Source: Chelydra serpentina
Lineage: Eukaryota > Chordata > Testudines > Chelydridae
NCBI GenBank assembly: GCA_037349315.1
Contig: JBAIAC010000010.1
Span: forward strand, 37,054,001-37,118,000
DNA length: 64,000 nucleotides
Direction: 5' to 3'
Made by a program: the position numbers and the translations under genes. Under the pieces are notes generated by a model, which saw only the letters and a program-made list of their open reading frames with translations, had not been told where the DNA came from and did not search any database. Within the stretch, counting starts at the first letter, position 1. Each line of letters opens with the position of its first letter. Positions 48,065-58,305 of this stretch are shown piece by piece.

Positions 48065-48596
48065 GTAAAGTGTTTTGCTTTTATATAGAGAGATACACAT
48101 AGATCAAGTACATAAAAATGTCGATGACATTGAAGCCAGTTATCAAAAACTCCTCAGATTAAAAAAAAACTACAGAAATTCAGCTATCAAATGTGTTTAT
48201 CCAGCGATATGCACAAACTTTCCAAAAATTCCATTTTGTGGCTTAGATTAATCATGTAAAATTTCAATATTTTGATGTATTTTAGTAGGCATGGGCAGTT
48301 AAAGTCAAATTCAAAATTCTTTCCCTCCCCTTCTATCTGTTTCTCAGACCTTTCCCAAATTTCTTTTGTACTGAGTCTTGCATGCTGACCTCAGTACAAA
48401 AAGATGAGCTGCTGGAAAATGTGTGCATATAGCAAGGTAAACATATTTTATATTTGATTTTCTGTATTTTCTCTTTTTTTAAGCAGAGCAGTTTTTTTGA
48501 ATATGTTTACTGTCCATGTTAAGTTCTTTTATTTACTGCATAGTGGCTGCAATAGTCCTATTTATTTATTTTTATGCAGTTTTAAAATATGTAGTA

Positions 48597-48710
48597 GGGT
48601 GACCAGATAGCAAGTGTGAAAAATTGGGGTAGGGGGGTAATAGGAGCCTATATAAGAAAAAGACCCAAAAATCAGGACTATTCCTATAAAATCGGGACAT
48701 CTGGTCACTC
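48597..48710. mobile_element. MITE flanked by TA, TIR GGGTGACCAGA
   Basis: A second copy of the 15753-15853 element, in opposite orientation, 114 bp. The ends are GGGTGACCAGATAG and CTGGTCACTC, with TA on both sides (48595-48596 and 48711-48712). It lies in intron 2 of MOXD1. Confidence 0.8.
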
Positions 48711-48849
48711 TAATATGTACTCACTGACAACAGCATTAAAGATGACTGAACAAGCAGAAAGACTTGCATCAAGTCATTCACTTTGGTATGTTAATCTTCT
48801 AACTCTAGAAAGTTCGCTATGATAGGAAATGCTTTTTAAATCAATGTTG

Positions 48850-49020
48850 TAGAGTTTAAGGCCAGAAGGGACCATGGGATCATCTAGTTTGACCTCATAA
48901 ACACCACCCAGTCATCCCCACACTGAGCCCAGCAACCAGAATTAGAACAAAGTATTACAGCCCTCAGGGCACTAAACTATTGTGTGCCAAAAGCAGAGAA
49001 CAGGAGGGACCAAGATGCAT
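48850..49020 (-). mobile_element. CR1 LINE 3' tail, antisense
   Basis: Reversed CR1 3' UTR with AGAGTTTAAGGCCAGAAGGG and ACCATGGGATCATCTAGTTT, ending near the AGAACAGGAGGGACCAAGAT segment. Only the tail is present. Confidence 0.7.
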
Positions 49021-50270
49021 TATCTGGGTATACCGAAAGAAGGACAGGAGACACTTGATGTGGATTTTAATCAGGCTGCACCTTTATTATATAGATGTCT
49101 GGGAATACCTGGCAGATAAGGTGTACAGTGCAGGCAAATCCATGTTTATTAAAATCATTACCCAGGGCTTCCACCAGCCCCCCCCTTCATTTTCCATCCA
49201 GGTCCCCCCAGTCAACCTGTGGCTTGGATCTTACCATCCACCCCCTCATAGGAGGGTTAAGGTGGCTAGGAGAACGGGTTTGTGGGGGGTTGGCTCCCTG
49301 CCATATCAATCATAGGAGTCCCCCAACCACCGTCTCCCGTTCTGTTCCTTTATCCAGCACTGCCTTTTAAGTCCTTTACCAGGCCATTTATCTCGTCACT
49401 AGATGCTTTCCCTATGGGGTACCTGCACTGGACATCTGTCCCACACTTACAAAATAAATTACGACATATAGCCTACCCCCTTTTCTTCTTAGCAGAAAAG
49501 GTCATCCCTGACCTCCGCTGTGGGATAGGCGAAAAAACCTGACTCCACTGAAGCCAATCTGGTGGTGCGGGAAAAATTCTTTCCCAGCCCCCTTAAAAAG
49601 GAGCAACTAGCACAATGCCCACAGCAGGTCCTAACCAAGATGATATTTGCCTCCACTAGAGGACGGAAGGTGGATGGGGGCGGCCTTGCCTTCTGCGTGG
49701 AACAAAGGGGCTTCCCACACCCAGAGCTTGCACCCACAGGCACAGACTTTGGCCAGCGCTGGTGGGTGCTCGTGCCCCCCCATCCTCGGCCCCACCCTCA
49801 TTCTAACCCCTTCCCCAAATCCCCACCCCCTCCCCTGGGCTCGCCACATTTCCCCTCCACCCGCCTCCCTCCCAGGCTTGCAGGATGTAACCCGGGAGGT
49901 GGGGGAAGACAGAGGAACAGTCCCTGCCCCAGCTCACCTCCACTGAGCATGCTGCCGCCATTCCACTTCTCCCCACTCCCTCCCAGGCTTGCCGCGGGAG
50001 TCAGCTGTTTGGTGGCAAGCTGGGAGGGAGAGGGGAGAAGCAGAGCCGCAGCAGTATGCTCAGAGGAGGCGGAGGCAGAGTGGAGGTGAGGTGGGCGGGG
50101 GAGGCAGCGGGGAGCTAGCGCCGCAAAGCTGACCACTATTCACGTTTTGCAGCAGTCTCTGACCTCACTCCTTCCCCCTCCACAGCCATAAAGCACAGCT
50201 GCCCCTCTTCGGCAAGCCCAGCCGACATTCGGTGCAGTCATTCTCATTCTAGCAGCTGATCATAGGAGAA
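49021..50270. other. GC-rich block of intron 2, origin unclear
   Basis: About 1.2 kb that becomes strongly C-rich, then G-rich, between 49160 and 50110. The C-rich half (CCTCCCTCCCAGGCTTGC near 49863) has a reversed counterpart in AAGCTGGGAGGGAG near 50020, so part of it is an imperfect inverted repeat. CTCCCTCCCAGGCTTGC occurs twice, near 49865 and 49977. The segment GTGGGTGCTCGTGCCCCCCC near 49760 resembles the interior of the MITE at 31394-31628. It is probably a non-autonomous element or a composite; I could not set its ends. The 175-codon frame is a composition artefact. Confidence 0.4.
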
Positions 50271-50417
50271 GCACTGGTAACCCCTCTAAAACAAGACTTG
50301 CCTTATTTGCTTGTTTATTTGCTATTTGGGATCTATTTTGCTTCCTGTGACTGTGCATAAAACTTAATAACATTCGTGGGAAAGACACACATACCTTGAT
50401 GGCACACATTTCTCAGT

Positions 50418-50640
50418 GGGGGGAGGGATAGCTCAGTGGTTTGAGCATTGGCCTGCTAAACCTAGGGTTGTGAGTTCAATCCTTGAGGGGGCCATTTAGG
50501 GATCTGGGGCAAAAAAAAATAAAAAATAAAAATCTGTCAGAGGACAATACTTGGTCCTGCTAGTGTAGGCAGGGGACAGGACTTGATGACCTTTCCAGTT
50601 CTAGGAGACTAGCATATCTCCATTTATTTATTTATTTTAT
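50418..50640 (+). mobile_element. tRNA-derived SINE (cryptodire type)
   Basis: A box TAGCTCAGTGG (50429-50439) and B box GAGTTCAATCC (50472-50482) are nearer to consensus than in the copy at 46182. The body is the same (TTGGTCCTGCTAGTG, GGACTTGATGACC). An A-rich insertion (AAAAAAAAATAAAAAATAAA) lies in the middle, and an (ATTT)n tail ends it. Confidence 0.9.
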
Positions 50641-50869
50641 AAACCTCCAACTGAGACCAGCTGAGCCCTGCAAGGAGATGTCTGTAAAACATGTTTAAAG
50701 GACAGCCATTGTAGAAACATGAGGGTGGATTATAAAAAACAGGGAAAGGGTGGCTCCAGGGAGCAATGACAAGTCACTACAGCTCTGGATCTGCCTTGGG
50801 GATGTTGTGAACTAAACCGTGAGGAAGGACTTCTTCCTATACCTAATCAGAAAAGATTTTGTTTTCAAG

Positions 50870-51037
50870 GAGAGCACAGTAAGGGTGATATGGGCCTATC
50901 ACCACAAAGACATGGGAGAAGCAGGTCAAAATTACCATGGATCCAATCGCGGCTCAAAGAGTCTACGTTTACTGAACCCTGAGAAAAAGAATGTTATATC
51001 TGCCTCTTTGCCATACTTTGACTTGACAAACCAAGGC
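50870..51037 (+). CDS. MOXD1: MOXD1 exon 3 (end of DOMON domain and linker)
   Basis: 56 codons in phase 0, from acceptor TTTTGTTTTCAAG to donor GTAAGT. The product begins ESTVRVIWAYHH, contains the conserved SLRLLNPEKK segment and ends PYFDLTNQG. Length and sequence fit exon 3 of vertebrate MOXD1, where I recall Asp as first and last residue instead of Glu and Gly. It closes the DOMON domain (residues 136 to about 155) and forms the linker to the monooxygenase core. The open frame continues upstream of the acceptor, but only the sequence from 50870 is conserved. Confidence 0.96.
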
Positions 51038-51168
51038 GTAAGTTACTTTGGGTTTTTGTTTTTATTTGGAGATAGGGAGGTGGGTGGGGGCGAGAGGTGG
51101 GGATTGAAGCAACGTGAAAAAAGTTTGACTTTTATATTAGTGTTTTCTTTCCCTTTTTATTAAGACAG
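51038..51168 (+). other. MOXD1: MOXD1 intron 3, only 131 bp
   Basis: Donor GTAAGT follows exon 3 and a strong T-rich tract precedes the acceptor TAAGACAG. The spacer is 131 bp and contains a G-rich part (GGGAGGTGGGTGGGGGCG). It is very short beside the other introns of this gene (2.8 kb, 20.7 kb and over 12.7 kb). Confidence 0.93.
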
Positions 51169-51252
51169 GTGCCTATACCGGACAAAGACACAACATATTG
51201 GTGCCAAATGTTTAAGATCCCTATACATCATGAAAAGCATCATGTGATAAAG
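51169..51252 (+). CDS. MOXD1: MOXD1 exon 4 (start of copper monooxygenase domain)
   Basis: 28 codons, phase 0, acceptor GACAG and donor GTATGT. The product begins VPIPDKDTTYWCQMFKIP and ends EKHHVIK. The YWCQMFKIP block is the start of the Cu type II monooxygenase N-terminal domain; its Cys (residue 203) forms a conserved disulfide in the family. The HHVIK end corresponds to the DBH segment just before the first copper-binding His pair, which belongs to the next exon. So the window stops short of the copper-binding residues. I searched by eye through 64000 for the following exon and did not find it. Confidence 0.95.
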
Positions 51253-51439
51253 GTATGTGACTCAGTCTGAAAAGTCCAATTTATACCCTCATGTTTAGAG
51301 ATGTCCAGAGGACAGCAATTGTGTTTCACAGCAACTTTCAAGGTTTCCAGATTTGTTTTTGTTCTGCACTCGGACAAAAAAACGAACAAACAAGATCTTT
51401 CAACTGTTTTTGTGAAAACAGGAGTAAGGAAGGGTGTAG

Positions 51440-51477
<38 letters not shown>

Positions 51478-51483
51478 AAGAAA
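51440..51483. repeat. Compound (GT)n(GA)n microsatellite
   Basis: About 22 bases of GT repeats followed by about 18 bases of GA repeats and a short GAAAGAAAA tail, just after exon 4 in intron 4. Confidence 0.93.
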
Positions 51484-51987
51484 ATGGATAAACTGATTTG
51501 GGTAAAAAAACAAAAACAACAAAGCCACAGGCTTTTTTACAAAGCTCAGAGCAAATTCAAACTGGTTTCAAAACTGCAACCAGTTAGCATTATTCCTTAT
51601 ATTATATACATTTTTAGCCTCTGTAACTTCTGGTTCAGGCTGGACCCAGAAGCACAGAAACACTGTGAGAAAGATGGAGCTTACACTCTTCCTCACAAAA
51701 TCAAAAATGTGATGTACCTTAGATTTCACAAACGAGCCCATTCTCACAATAATTCTGACCCACTTTGGCAAACCAAAGTGAAGTAGATAGTTCAAATAAA
51801 TATCTATACGTTTGGGTGCTTATCTGAATCAACAAACATTTTTAGATTCACTCATTAATTTAAGGTGTGTAATATATAATCATAACATTATTGTACTGGT
51901 GTGAATAGATGTTACAAGAACAAAGTAAGAATTATTTGAGAGAAATTTTAGTCTTGGAGAAACAAAATTAGATGGTGCTAGTTAAAA

Positions 51988-52073
51988 GGAGCATGATCCT
52001 GCAGTTAGTAGTCCTTGACTTGAGTGGTACTATACAATTATTATGTATGAATAAGAGTTGCAGGATCAGGCCC
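51988..52073. mobile_element. Chompy-like MITE
   Basis: Ends GGAGCATGATCCTGCA and TGCAGGATCAGGCCC-type (reading TTGCAGGATCAGGCCC at the right) bound an 86-bp element. The interior is diverged from the usual core. Confidence 0.5.
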
Positions 52074-52209
52074 AATGTTTTAATTTTTCCTAAAATCCAT
52101 TGATGTTTCAAGTAAAAACATGAAGATGTTACTACTATTGTTGGGCTTCTCTGTTATGTTCATGCATTTCCAATAAGTTCGATGAGATTGCAAAGGTCTA
52201 AAAACAAAA

Positions 52210-52729
52210 GGCATGTCTACACTGCAAAAAACACCCTCAGCAGAGACTCAGGCTGTGGGGCTTGCGCTACAGGGCTAAAAATAACAGTGTAAACTGGTGG
52301 TTCCCAAACTCGGTCTGTGGCTTGCTCGGGGTAACCCCCTGGCACGCTGTGCCGATTTGTTTACCTGCTGCCTCTGCAGGTACGGCTGCTCGAAGCTCCC
52401 ATTGGCCAGGAACGGCAAACCGCGGCCAATGGGAGTCACGAGCGGCCGTACCTGCGGAGTTGGCAGGTAAACAAACCGGCACGGTGTGCCAGGGGCTTAG
52501 CCTGAGCAAGCCGTGGCCCAAGTTTGGGAACCACTGGTGTAGACATTCCTGCTTTGGCTGAAGTTCAGGTTCTGAAACCCACCTACAGGCATGGATCTCA
52601 GAGCCTAGGCTCCAGCCCAAGGCGAAATGTCTGCACTTCTATTTTTAGCTCGGTAACACAATCCCAAGTAAGTTGACCTGGGTTCAGAGACTTGCTGCTG
52701 TGGGGTTCTTTTACAGTGTAGACATACCC
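52210..52729. mobile_element. MITE with GTCTACACTG ends, carrying a nested MITE
   Basis: The outer element starts GGCATGTCTACACTGCAAAA and ends TTTTACAGTGTAGACATACC, a clear inverted pair. It is interrupted by the palindromic hAT MITE at 52295-52536. Without the insert it is about 270 bp. Related ends are found in the elements near 23930 and 42045. Confidence 0.8.
52295..52536. mobile_element. Palindromic hAT-type MITE, nested
   Basis: A 242-bp element that is almost one long imperfect palindrome. TGGTTCCCAAACTCGG and GGCACGCTGTGCCG at the left are mirrored by CGGCACGGTGTGCC and AAGTTTGGGAACCACTG at the right, with CCAATGGGAG-type arms at the centre. The flanks GTGTAAAC (52287-52294) and GTGTAGAC (52537-52544) form a 7/8 target duplication. 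GC- and CpG-rich. Confidence 0.87.
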
Positions 52730-54506
52730 TAAGAGAACTTGACCCATTATCTCTAATGTGTATATGAGACATGGTTATTCTGTGGTACCATGGGTTTAAT
52801 CAATTTTCCAGTGTTGCATTACTGGATAAATTGTTAGGTCCAAATGATGCCCCCAGTTACTTGCGTGTAAACCCCATTGAAGTCAGTGGTAACCAGTCAT
52901 ACAGGGGTATATGTAAAACAGAATTTGCAATATTAATGTGTGAAAACTCTTTGCTATCTGTTTTCTAATGATATAGGCTCAGAATATTAAGCACCTATTC
53001 ATGTCTTTCAATGCTGATCGTAATAGCAACTGTACACATGTATGCTTCCCTGAAAAGACTCTGTGTAATGTGCCTTAAGGTGCTTTGCATGACAGCTAAG
53101 GTGCACCATGTTAATGTAATATGTGGCCAGATGAAGTTTGAGAACTTAAGCTGAAATTTACTTATTGGTTGATTTTTTTAACAGAAGTGTGGTGTTTCAT
53201 ATTCTTTACTTATGCTGTGATTTATAATGAATATTAGAATCTCATAAACTTTGAAAGTCTCCTGTTTGATATTTTATTATAAATAGCTGACAATTTTAAT
53301 ATTATTTTCAATGTTTTTCTGACTTGGCGAAGAAAGCAATGTTGTAATTTAAATGGTGTAGTACTCACTGACAGCTAAACTGATTACAAAGAGAAGGAGA
53401 GAAAAGGAATTGTGAAAACCCTGTTTTAGCATTTCTTTCTAAGGGTAGAACTTGAATTTTCAGATATGTCACACAGCTATATAGCAGACTTATGCAGGCT
53501 TGTTGTGGATTTATACAGATGTATTCTTGCAAACACATTGTTCATTTCCAAATGCTTATTGATTACACAAAGGAATGGGATTATGGATCTCCAAAAAGGA
53601 CATGGGCCATGCAAACAAAGAGAGAAATGGACAAAGGACAAGCCAAATGCATTGTCTGCTTTCAACAAACTGATTCAGCTATTTGGATACATAAGTAGAT
53701 GTTGATTCATGGTTTCTTCTGTTGTATACATTCAACACAAAGAAGGCATCCCACTTTTAGAAAGAGAAAAAGACGTGCATATCTTTAAGTACATAAGCAG
53801 TCTCATCAGCTTCAATAGAACTAAACAATTAGTTATGCACGAATGCTTAAGTACTTTACTGGTTTAAACCCTTAAGCTGGTCCAACTCCAAATGAAGTAG
53901 AATTTGGTTCATAAAGCACACCTTTTCTCTCTCTCTCTCTCTTTCATTTCTTTTTATTAATTATTATTATCCTCCGACTAATTTATTTTCAGATATATTA
54001 ATTTTCATTGTAAAGTACAATATTTTCTCTAGACGAGACCTTAGGGAAATAGAGCTAAAAGTAAAGCTAGGCAGTGAAGAATTTTAAGATTCTCTGATTG
54101 TAGACTGTTGGGTTGAAGGAGGTAAAGAAATGGAAGTGATTATTGTAAAAAAACTGTGAAACCTGGGATGTGGTTCTAGTCACCCACAATAGGAAACATC
54201 AGCCCCCTGTTGCCACACATAGAACTGTCCAACTCTGCTGGTGGGGACCAGGCTCCACCTTTCTAAAAGATGCAGTGTTCATTCTCCCTGCATGTCCAGG
54301 AGAGAAGCTCTTCAGGAGTTCCTTCCAGGCAGTGCAGCTCTGCTTCACCCGCATTGTGGGCCTGAAAGACGCATTCTACCCCTTTTAGGAAATATGTTTT
54401 TGTCTGGGTGAAGAGCCTGCCAAATTGAATGGTGGTGGTTGTTACTTCAAAGGCATTTAAGATTGCATTAGGCGCTGTTTTGGAGACTTGCGTGTTATGG
54501 AAGTTA
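52730..54506. other. Intron 4, no gene seen
   Basis: Mostly unique AT-rich intron DNA. A palindromic MITE like that at 2386 lies near 53783-53862 (TTTAAGTACATAAGCAG and CTTAAGTACTTT). A short (CT)n tract lies at about 53928-53943. Nothing else was recognised. Confidence 0.5.
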
Positions 54507-54597
54507 GGGCCCGATCCTACAAATCTTTACTCATCCAAGTAGTCCATTGAAGCCAGTGGGACTGTTTGCCTGGGTAAAGTTTCGCAGGATTGGTCCA
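54507..54597. mobile_element. Chompy-like MITE with TTA flanks
   Basis: Starts GGGCCCGATCCTAC and ends GCAGGATTGGTCCA, with the core CCATTGAAGCCAGTGGGACT. TTA lies on both sides (54504-54506 and 54598-54600), which fits a 3-bp Harbinger-type target duplication. Confidence 0.75.
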
Positions 54598-54855
54598 TTA
54601 TTTCCTACCACAAGGTAGGGTAATGAAATGACATTTGTTAGTGAACTAACAGTTCTTTCTATTAGTTCAGGATTTCACACACAATGTGAAATGCCACCTG
54701 CACTATTTTCATTATCTGGCACCTTGCCATATGTAGAAAAAAACCCCATAACATTCACTTTGTTTTCTGCGGGACAGATCCTCAGAAATAAGCATTTCTC
54801 CAGTGCCTCTATATCTTAGAACAAGATGCACTAAGTGACAGGTAAATTATGTGAG

Positions 54856-55175
54856 AAACAAGTTGGTGAGGTAATATCTTTTATTGGAGCATCTTCTGTT
54901 GGTGAGAAAGACAAGCTTTTGAGCTACACAGAACATTTCTTCAGGTCTGGGAAAGGTACTCCGAGTGTCACAGCTAAATGCAAGGTGGAACAGGTTTAGC
55001 ATAAGTAGCTAGCACATATCTTAAGGGACCATTCAAGGTAGAGTGACCTGTTAACACCTCTGCAGTTATAGGACAAAAAGAGGGAGTTAGTGGGTTACGG
55101 ATTGTTGTAATAAGCCATAAATCCAGTGTTCAGTCCATGTTTTTTAGTGTCTAGCAGAGTTATGAATTTAAGCTC
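54856..55175 (+). mobile_element. Longest copy of the GTGTTGGTCCC repeat family
   Basis: Carries TTGGTGAGGTAATATCTTTT, GACAAGCTTTTGAGCTACAC and CTTCAGGTCTGGGAAAGGTA. Beyond this the copy runs through an extension (ACCATTCAAGGTAGAGTGAC, GTTAACACCTCTGCAGTTAT, AATTTAAGCTCCCAGG) not seen in the other copies of this window. It shows that the short foldbacks are derivatives of a larger element. Confidence 0.7.
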
Positions 55176-58142
55176 CCAGGAATCGACATGGATACAACTG
55201 CACTGCATACAACAGGTAAATTATGTAGCAGATAAGACTACTTCTGTATTCAACCCATAGCTACAATGAGGACAGGAGCAAGTAACTATGCCTTACACCA
55301 TATCCGCTAACAGAGAACAGAGCATAAGTACAATAATGGGACACTGAATCAGGGTTATGCTTTCTCATTTTCATTTTCCTTTATTTTATATTTCTTGGAA
55401 CTTTTAAGTTCCTTTGGATAGGGACTATGTCTGCCTATATATTTGTGCAGGCTCTACTTAACTCTCCTGTTTGAGGGCTGTAGGAGCTACTGCAATACAA
55501 ATAAGATAATAATAAATAACAACAAATGATCAATTTACCTGTCATAAATACAAAGTATACTTTCAACAACATAGAGAGGAAGCTATTTGAACCAGAGTCA
55601 GTTCCAGGCACTGAACTGTGTTTGTATACAGCTTCAAACAGTAGAACAGTATCTCCTCCTCTTATTTCATCAAACTTCTAAGGGTTTGTTCAGCCTTCAT
55701 CTACACCCTCTTGATCACATTATGAACTTTCTGTCTGCAGAATCAAATATCAGTGCGACAGGCCAATTTTAAAAATAGCAATAGGTAGAACTGAAGAAGG
55801 GGACATGTTGGGGATAGAGTATGTCGGGCATCATCTAATCCACATGCTGGACCTGCAAGATGGCTGTACAGTAGCTCTGAAACCCCAAGATGAAACTGGC
55901 TTTGTATATCGGAGCAGTGTACATCACCTCCCGCGTGCAAAAACCTCCCACAGCTCGATGTGCATTTGCCTGTCTTGCTACTTGCAGCTCCAGGATGTGG
56001 CATATGCTTGGGGCTTGCTACCATGCAGTACGCTTTTATTTTCCTACACATAGAAGTTAGCCCTGAGTTTCCTCAAATGTAGGGGCTCAGGCTCTGTGTT
56101 GTATTTGTTTGTCAAGACTTTCTAAAATACAAGTTTAAGTCTATTGATTATTCAGATTCTTGCACTGCTCTATACAATTATTAACTAGCCATTCTTGAAA
56201 ATGAAAGTTTGTCTCACTTCTTTTTCTAAATGTGCTTTTATTGAAATGAATATACGAAGAGTATCATATGCATAAGGCAAAGTCCTCTGCACCACATAAG
56301 CTTCTCACCGGGAATGAGTGGGGTGAGGGGGTCTGCTGACAGGTAGTTACACAGGGGTGCTCATGCACTCCTAAACCCCATGAAAAGGTCTCTGCATCGG
56401 TCTTGCATAAGCCACATTGAGCATGGATTTTGTGTGCATGGATAATTGGCACTGGTGCTATGCCAACCCTTAGGTTGGGATAGGAGCTATGTCAGTAAGA
56501 GAGAAAGAGAGCAGCTCCACACCCCCAATTGCTCTGTACGCCACCTGCCTGGAGCCTGAATACTCAAGTATTTTCTGCAGGTAATGAAAGGATTAGTTTA
56601 GGTTATGCCATTTTATCTGGTCAAGGATTATGGGTTTTTTTATTATTATTTTTATTATTTCTCGTTCAATGTAAGAGTTCTCCCCTGGAGGCACATTGAA
56701 ACTTCTAAAATCCATTTAAGTACCATCATGTACTCTGATTTCCATTGCTTTTCTACATCATATGACAACACATCTCTTTTGTCACGTCAGGTCTCAGCAT
56801 TTCTCCCTGTGGTGTTGAGGAGGCCTAAAACAGGCTGACACTGAAGGTTTAATACTTCACATCCGTTTATTTACAATATTTACAGGGTTGGCCTCAAAGC
56901 ATCTTTAAACAAACAAAAAAAATTACATTTCCTAACACCAGCTGGGGTACTGCCTCTTTTTATGCCACTACCAATTACCAGCCACCCTCTCTGGGTCCAG
57001 CTATGTTGAGAACTAAGGCCCCCTCCTCAAACAAAAATAAACAAAAGATATCCACTTATAGGGAAAAACAGCTCTTCCCCTACCAGAAACCTTTTCCCCT
57101 CACTGCATGCAACCCTTCTGCAGCTTGTTTCTCATCCATCCTCTCTTATGCCTCTCACTTTTTAAAGGTCACAAGCTGCCCTTTATTAAACACAGGTGTC
57201 GATAATTAACTTGAGGGTAACCTCTTTCAGTTCATAGGAAAAAGTGCTTTAATAATTTGAAGACTAATATACCTACCTTCAACCACCTTTCCAGAACTGC
57301 CAGGTCTGACTTCATCACAATATATAAAAATGGCACCAGATCGCTTTCACTGTTAATGTTTGCATATCTATTAATCTTTGTCTTATTTTTCAATTTATCC
57401 GGTGACCTTATTTCTTCATTTTTTCTGAGCTTGCACCATACAGATGTTTGCCATACAGATGTCATGAAAATGACAGTTTAAAATTCATTAGAAACACTTC
57501 CACAGAAACTATATTTTTGAAGCTTCTTTTAGTGCTTTTATATCTTCATGATTCTTCAGTAACATTTTTTTTTTTTACTGTTTTTAGCTTAGGCCTCAGT
57601 GCTTTCTTTCTCCCTAAGACTTATTTTAATTGGATTACTTACTAGTCTCACTGCATCAGCCAAAATTATATTATTCATTACTTTGGCCCAGTGCTTCTTA
57701 GGTATAAATGCTGACCTCAGATTTCCCAAATGCAGCAATGTATTTCCCACTGCAATTAAAAAAACTTCAATGAAGTATTACCTGCTTTATACACATGTTC
57801 TCCCACCACACCTGGCACACCTCTGTTTCCCTTCACATACTTGAGTGGTGTGTACACACTTCTGTCAATTTATAATGTCTATTGATGAAAGAATATATGT
57901 TTAGAAGCCAGGAACTCCATAATCACTTTGCTTGAAGGTTTTTCAGCACTAAGTGTAACATGACTATACTAGTTTCAACACTCAATCCATTTTTCCTTCT
58001 TATTTTCTTAACCTCCTTAAAGTATCTTTTTTTATTTGTGGAACCAATCTTGCAACCCCTAGTAATCTCTACATGAATAGTAGTAATAGGCAGAAAAAAG
58101 TTGTTTGAGACTGAATATTGGTATTAAGGATATCTTCCATGG
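55176..58142. other. Intron 4, no gene seen
   Basis: AT-rich intron sequence. The short frames near 55743-56053 overlap on opposite strands and show no family signal. No exon of MOXD1 was recognised. Confidence 0.5.
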
Positions 58143-58305
58143 TTTGCAGTGTTGTAGTCATGTTGGTACCTGGATATTAGGGAGGCAAGGTGGGTGAGGT
58201 AATATCTTTTATTGGACCAACTTCGGTTGGTGAAAGAGAAGCTTTCAAGCTTACAAAGTTGGTGTAATAAAACATAATACCTCACCCACCTTGTCTCTCT
58301 AGCAT
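58143..58305. mobile_element. Foldback repeat, GTGTTGGTCCC family
   Basis: The left arm has GGTGGGTGAGGTAATATCTT and TTATTGGACCAACTTCGG. The right arm, ATACCTCACCCACCTTGTCT, is the exact kind of reverse complement expected of a foldback. The centre has GAGAAGCTTTCAAGCTTAC. Confidence 0.75.

Noticed and set aside
49562..50136. 175- and 112-codon frames on opposite strands
   Set aside because: Overlapping low-complexity Pro/Gly-rich translations of the C-rich/G-rich block in intron 2.
46182..50640. Two tRNA genes suggested by A and B boxes
   Set aside because: The cloverleaf is degraded and each is followed by the SINE body and tail; they are tRNA-derived SINEs.
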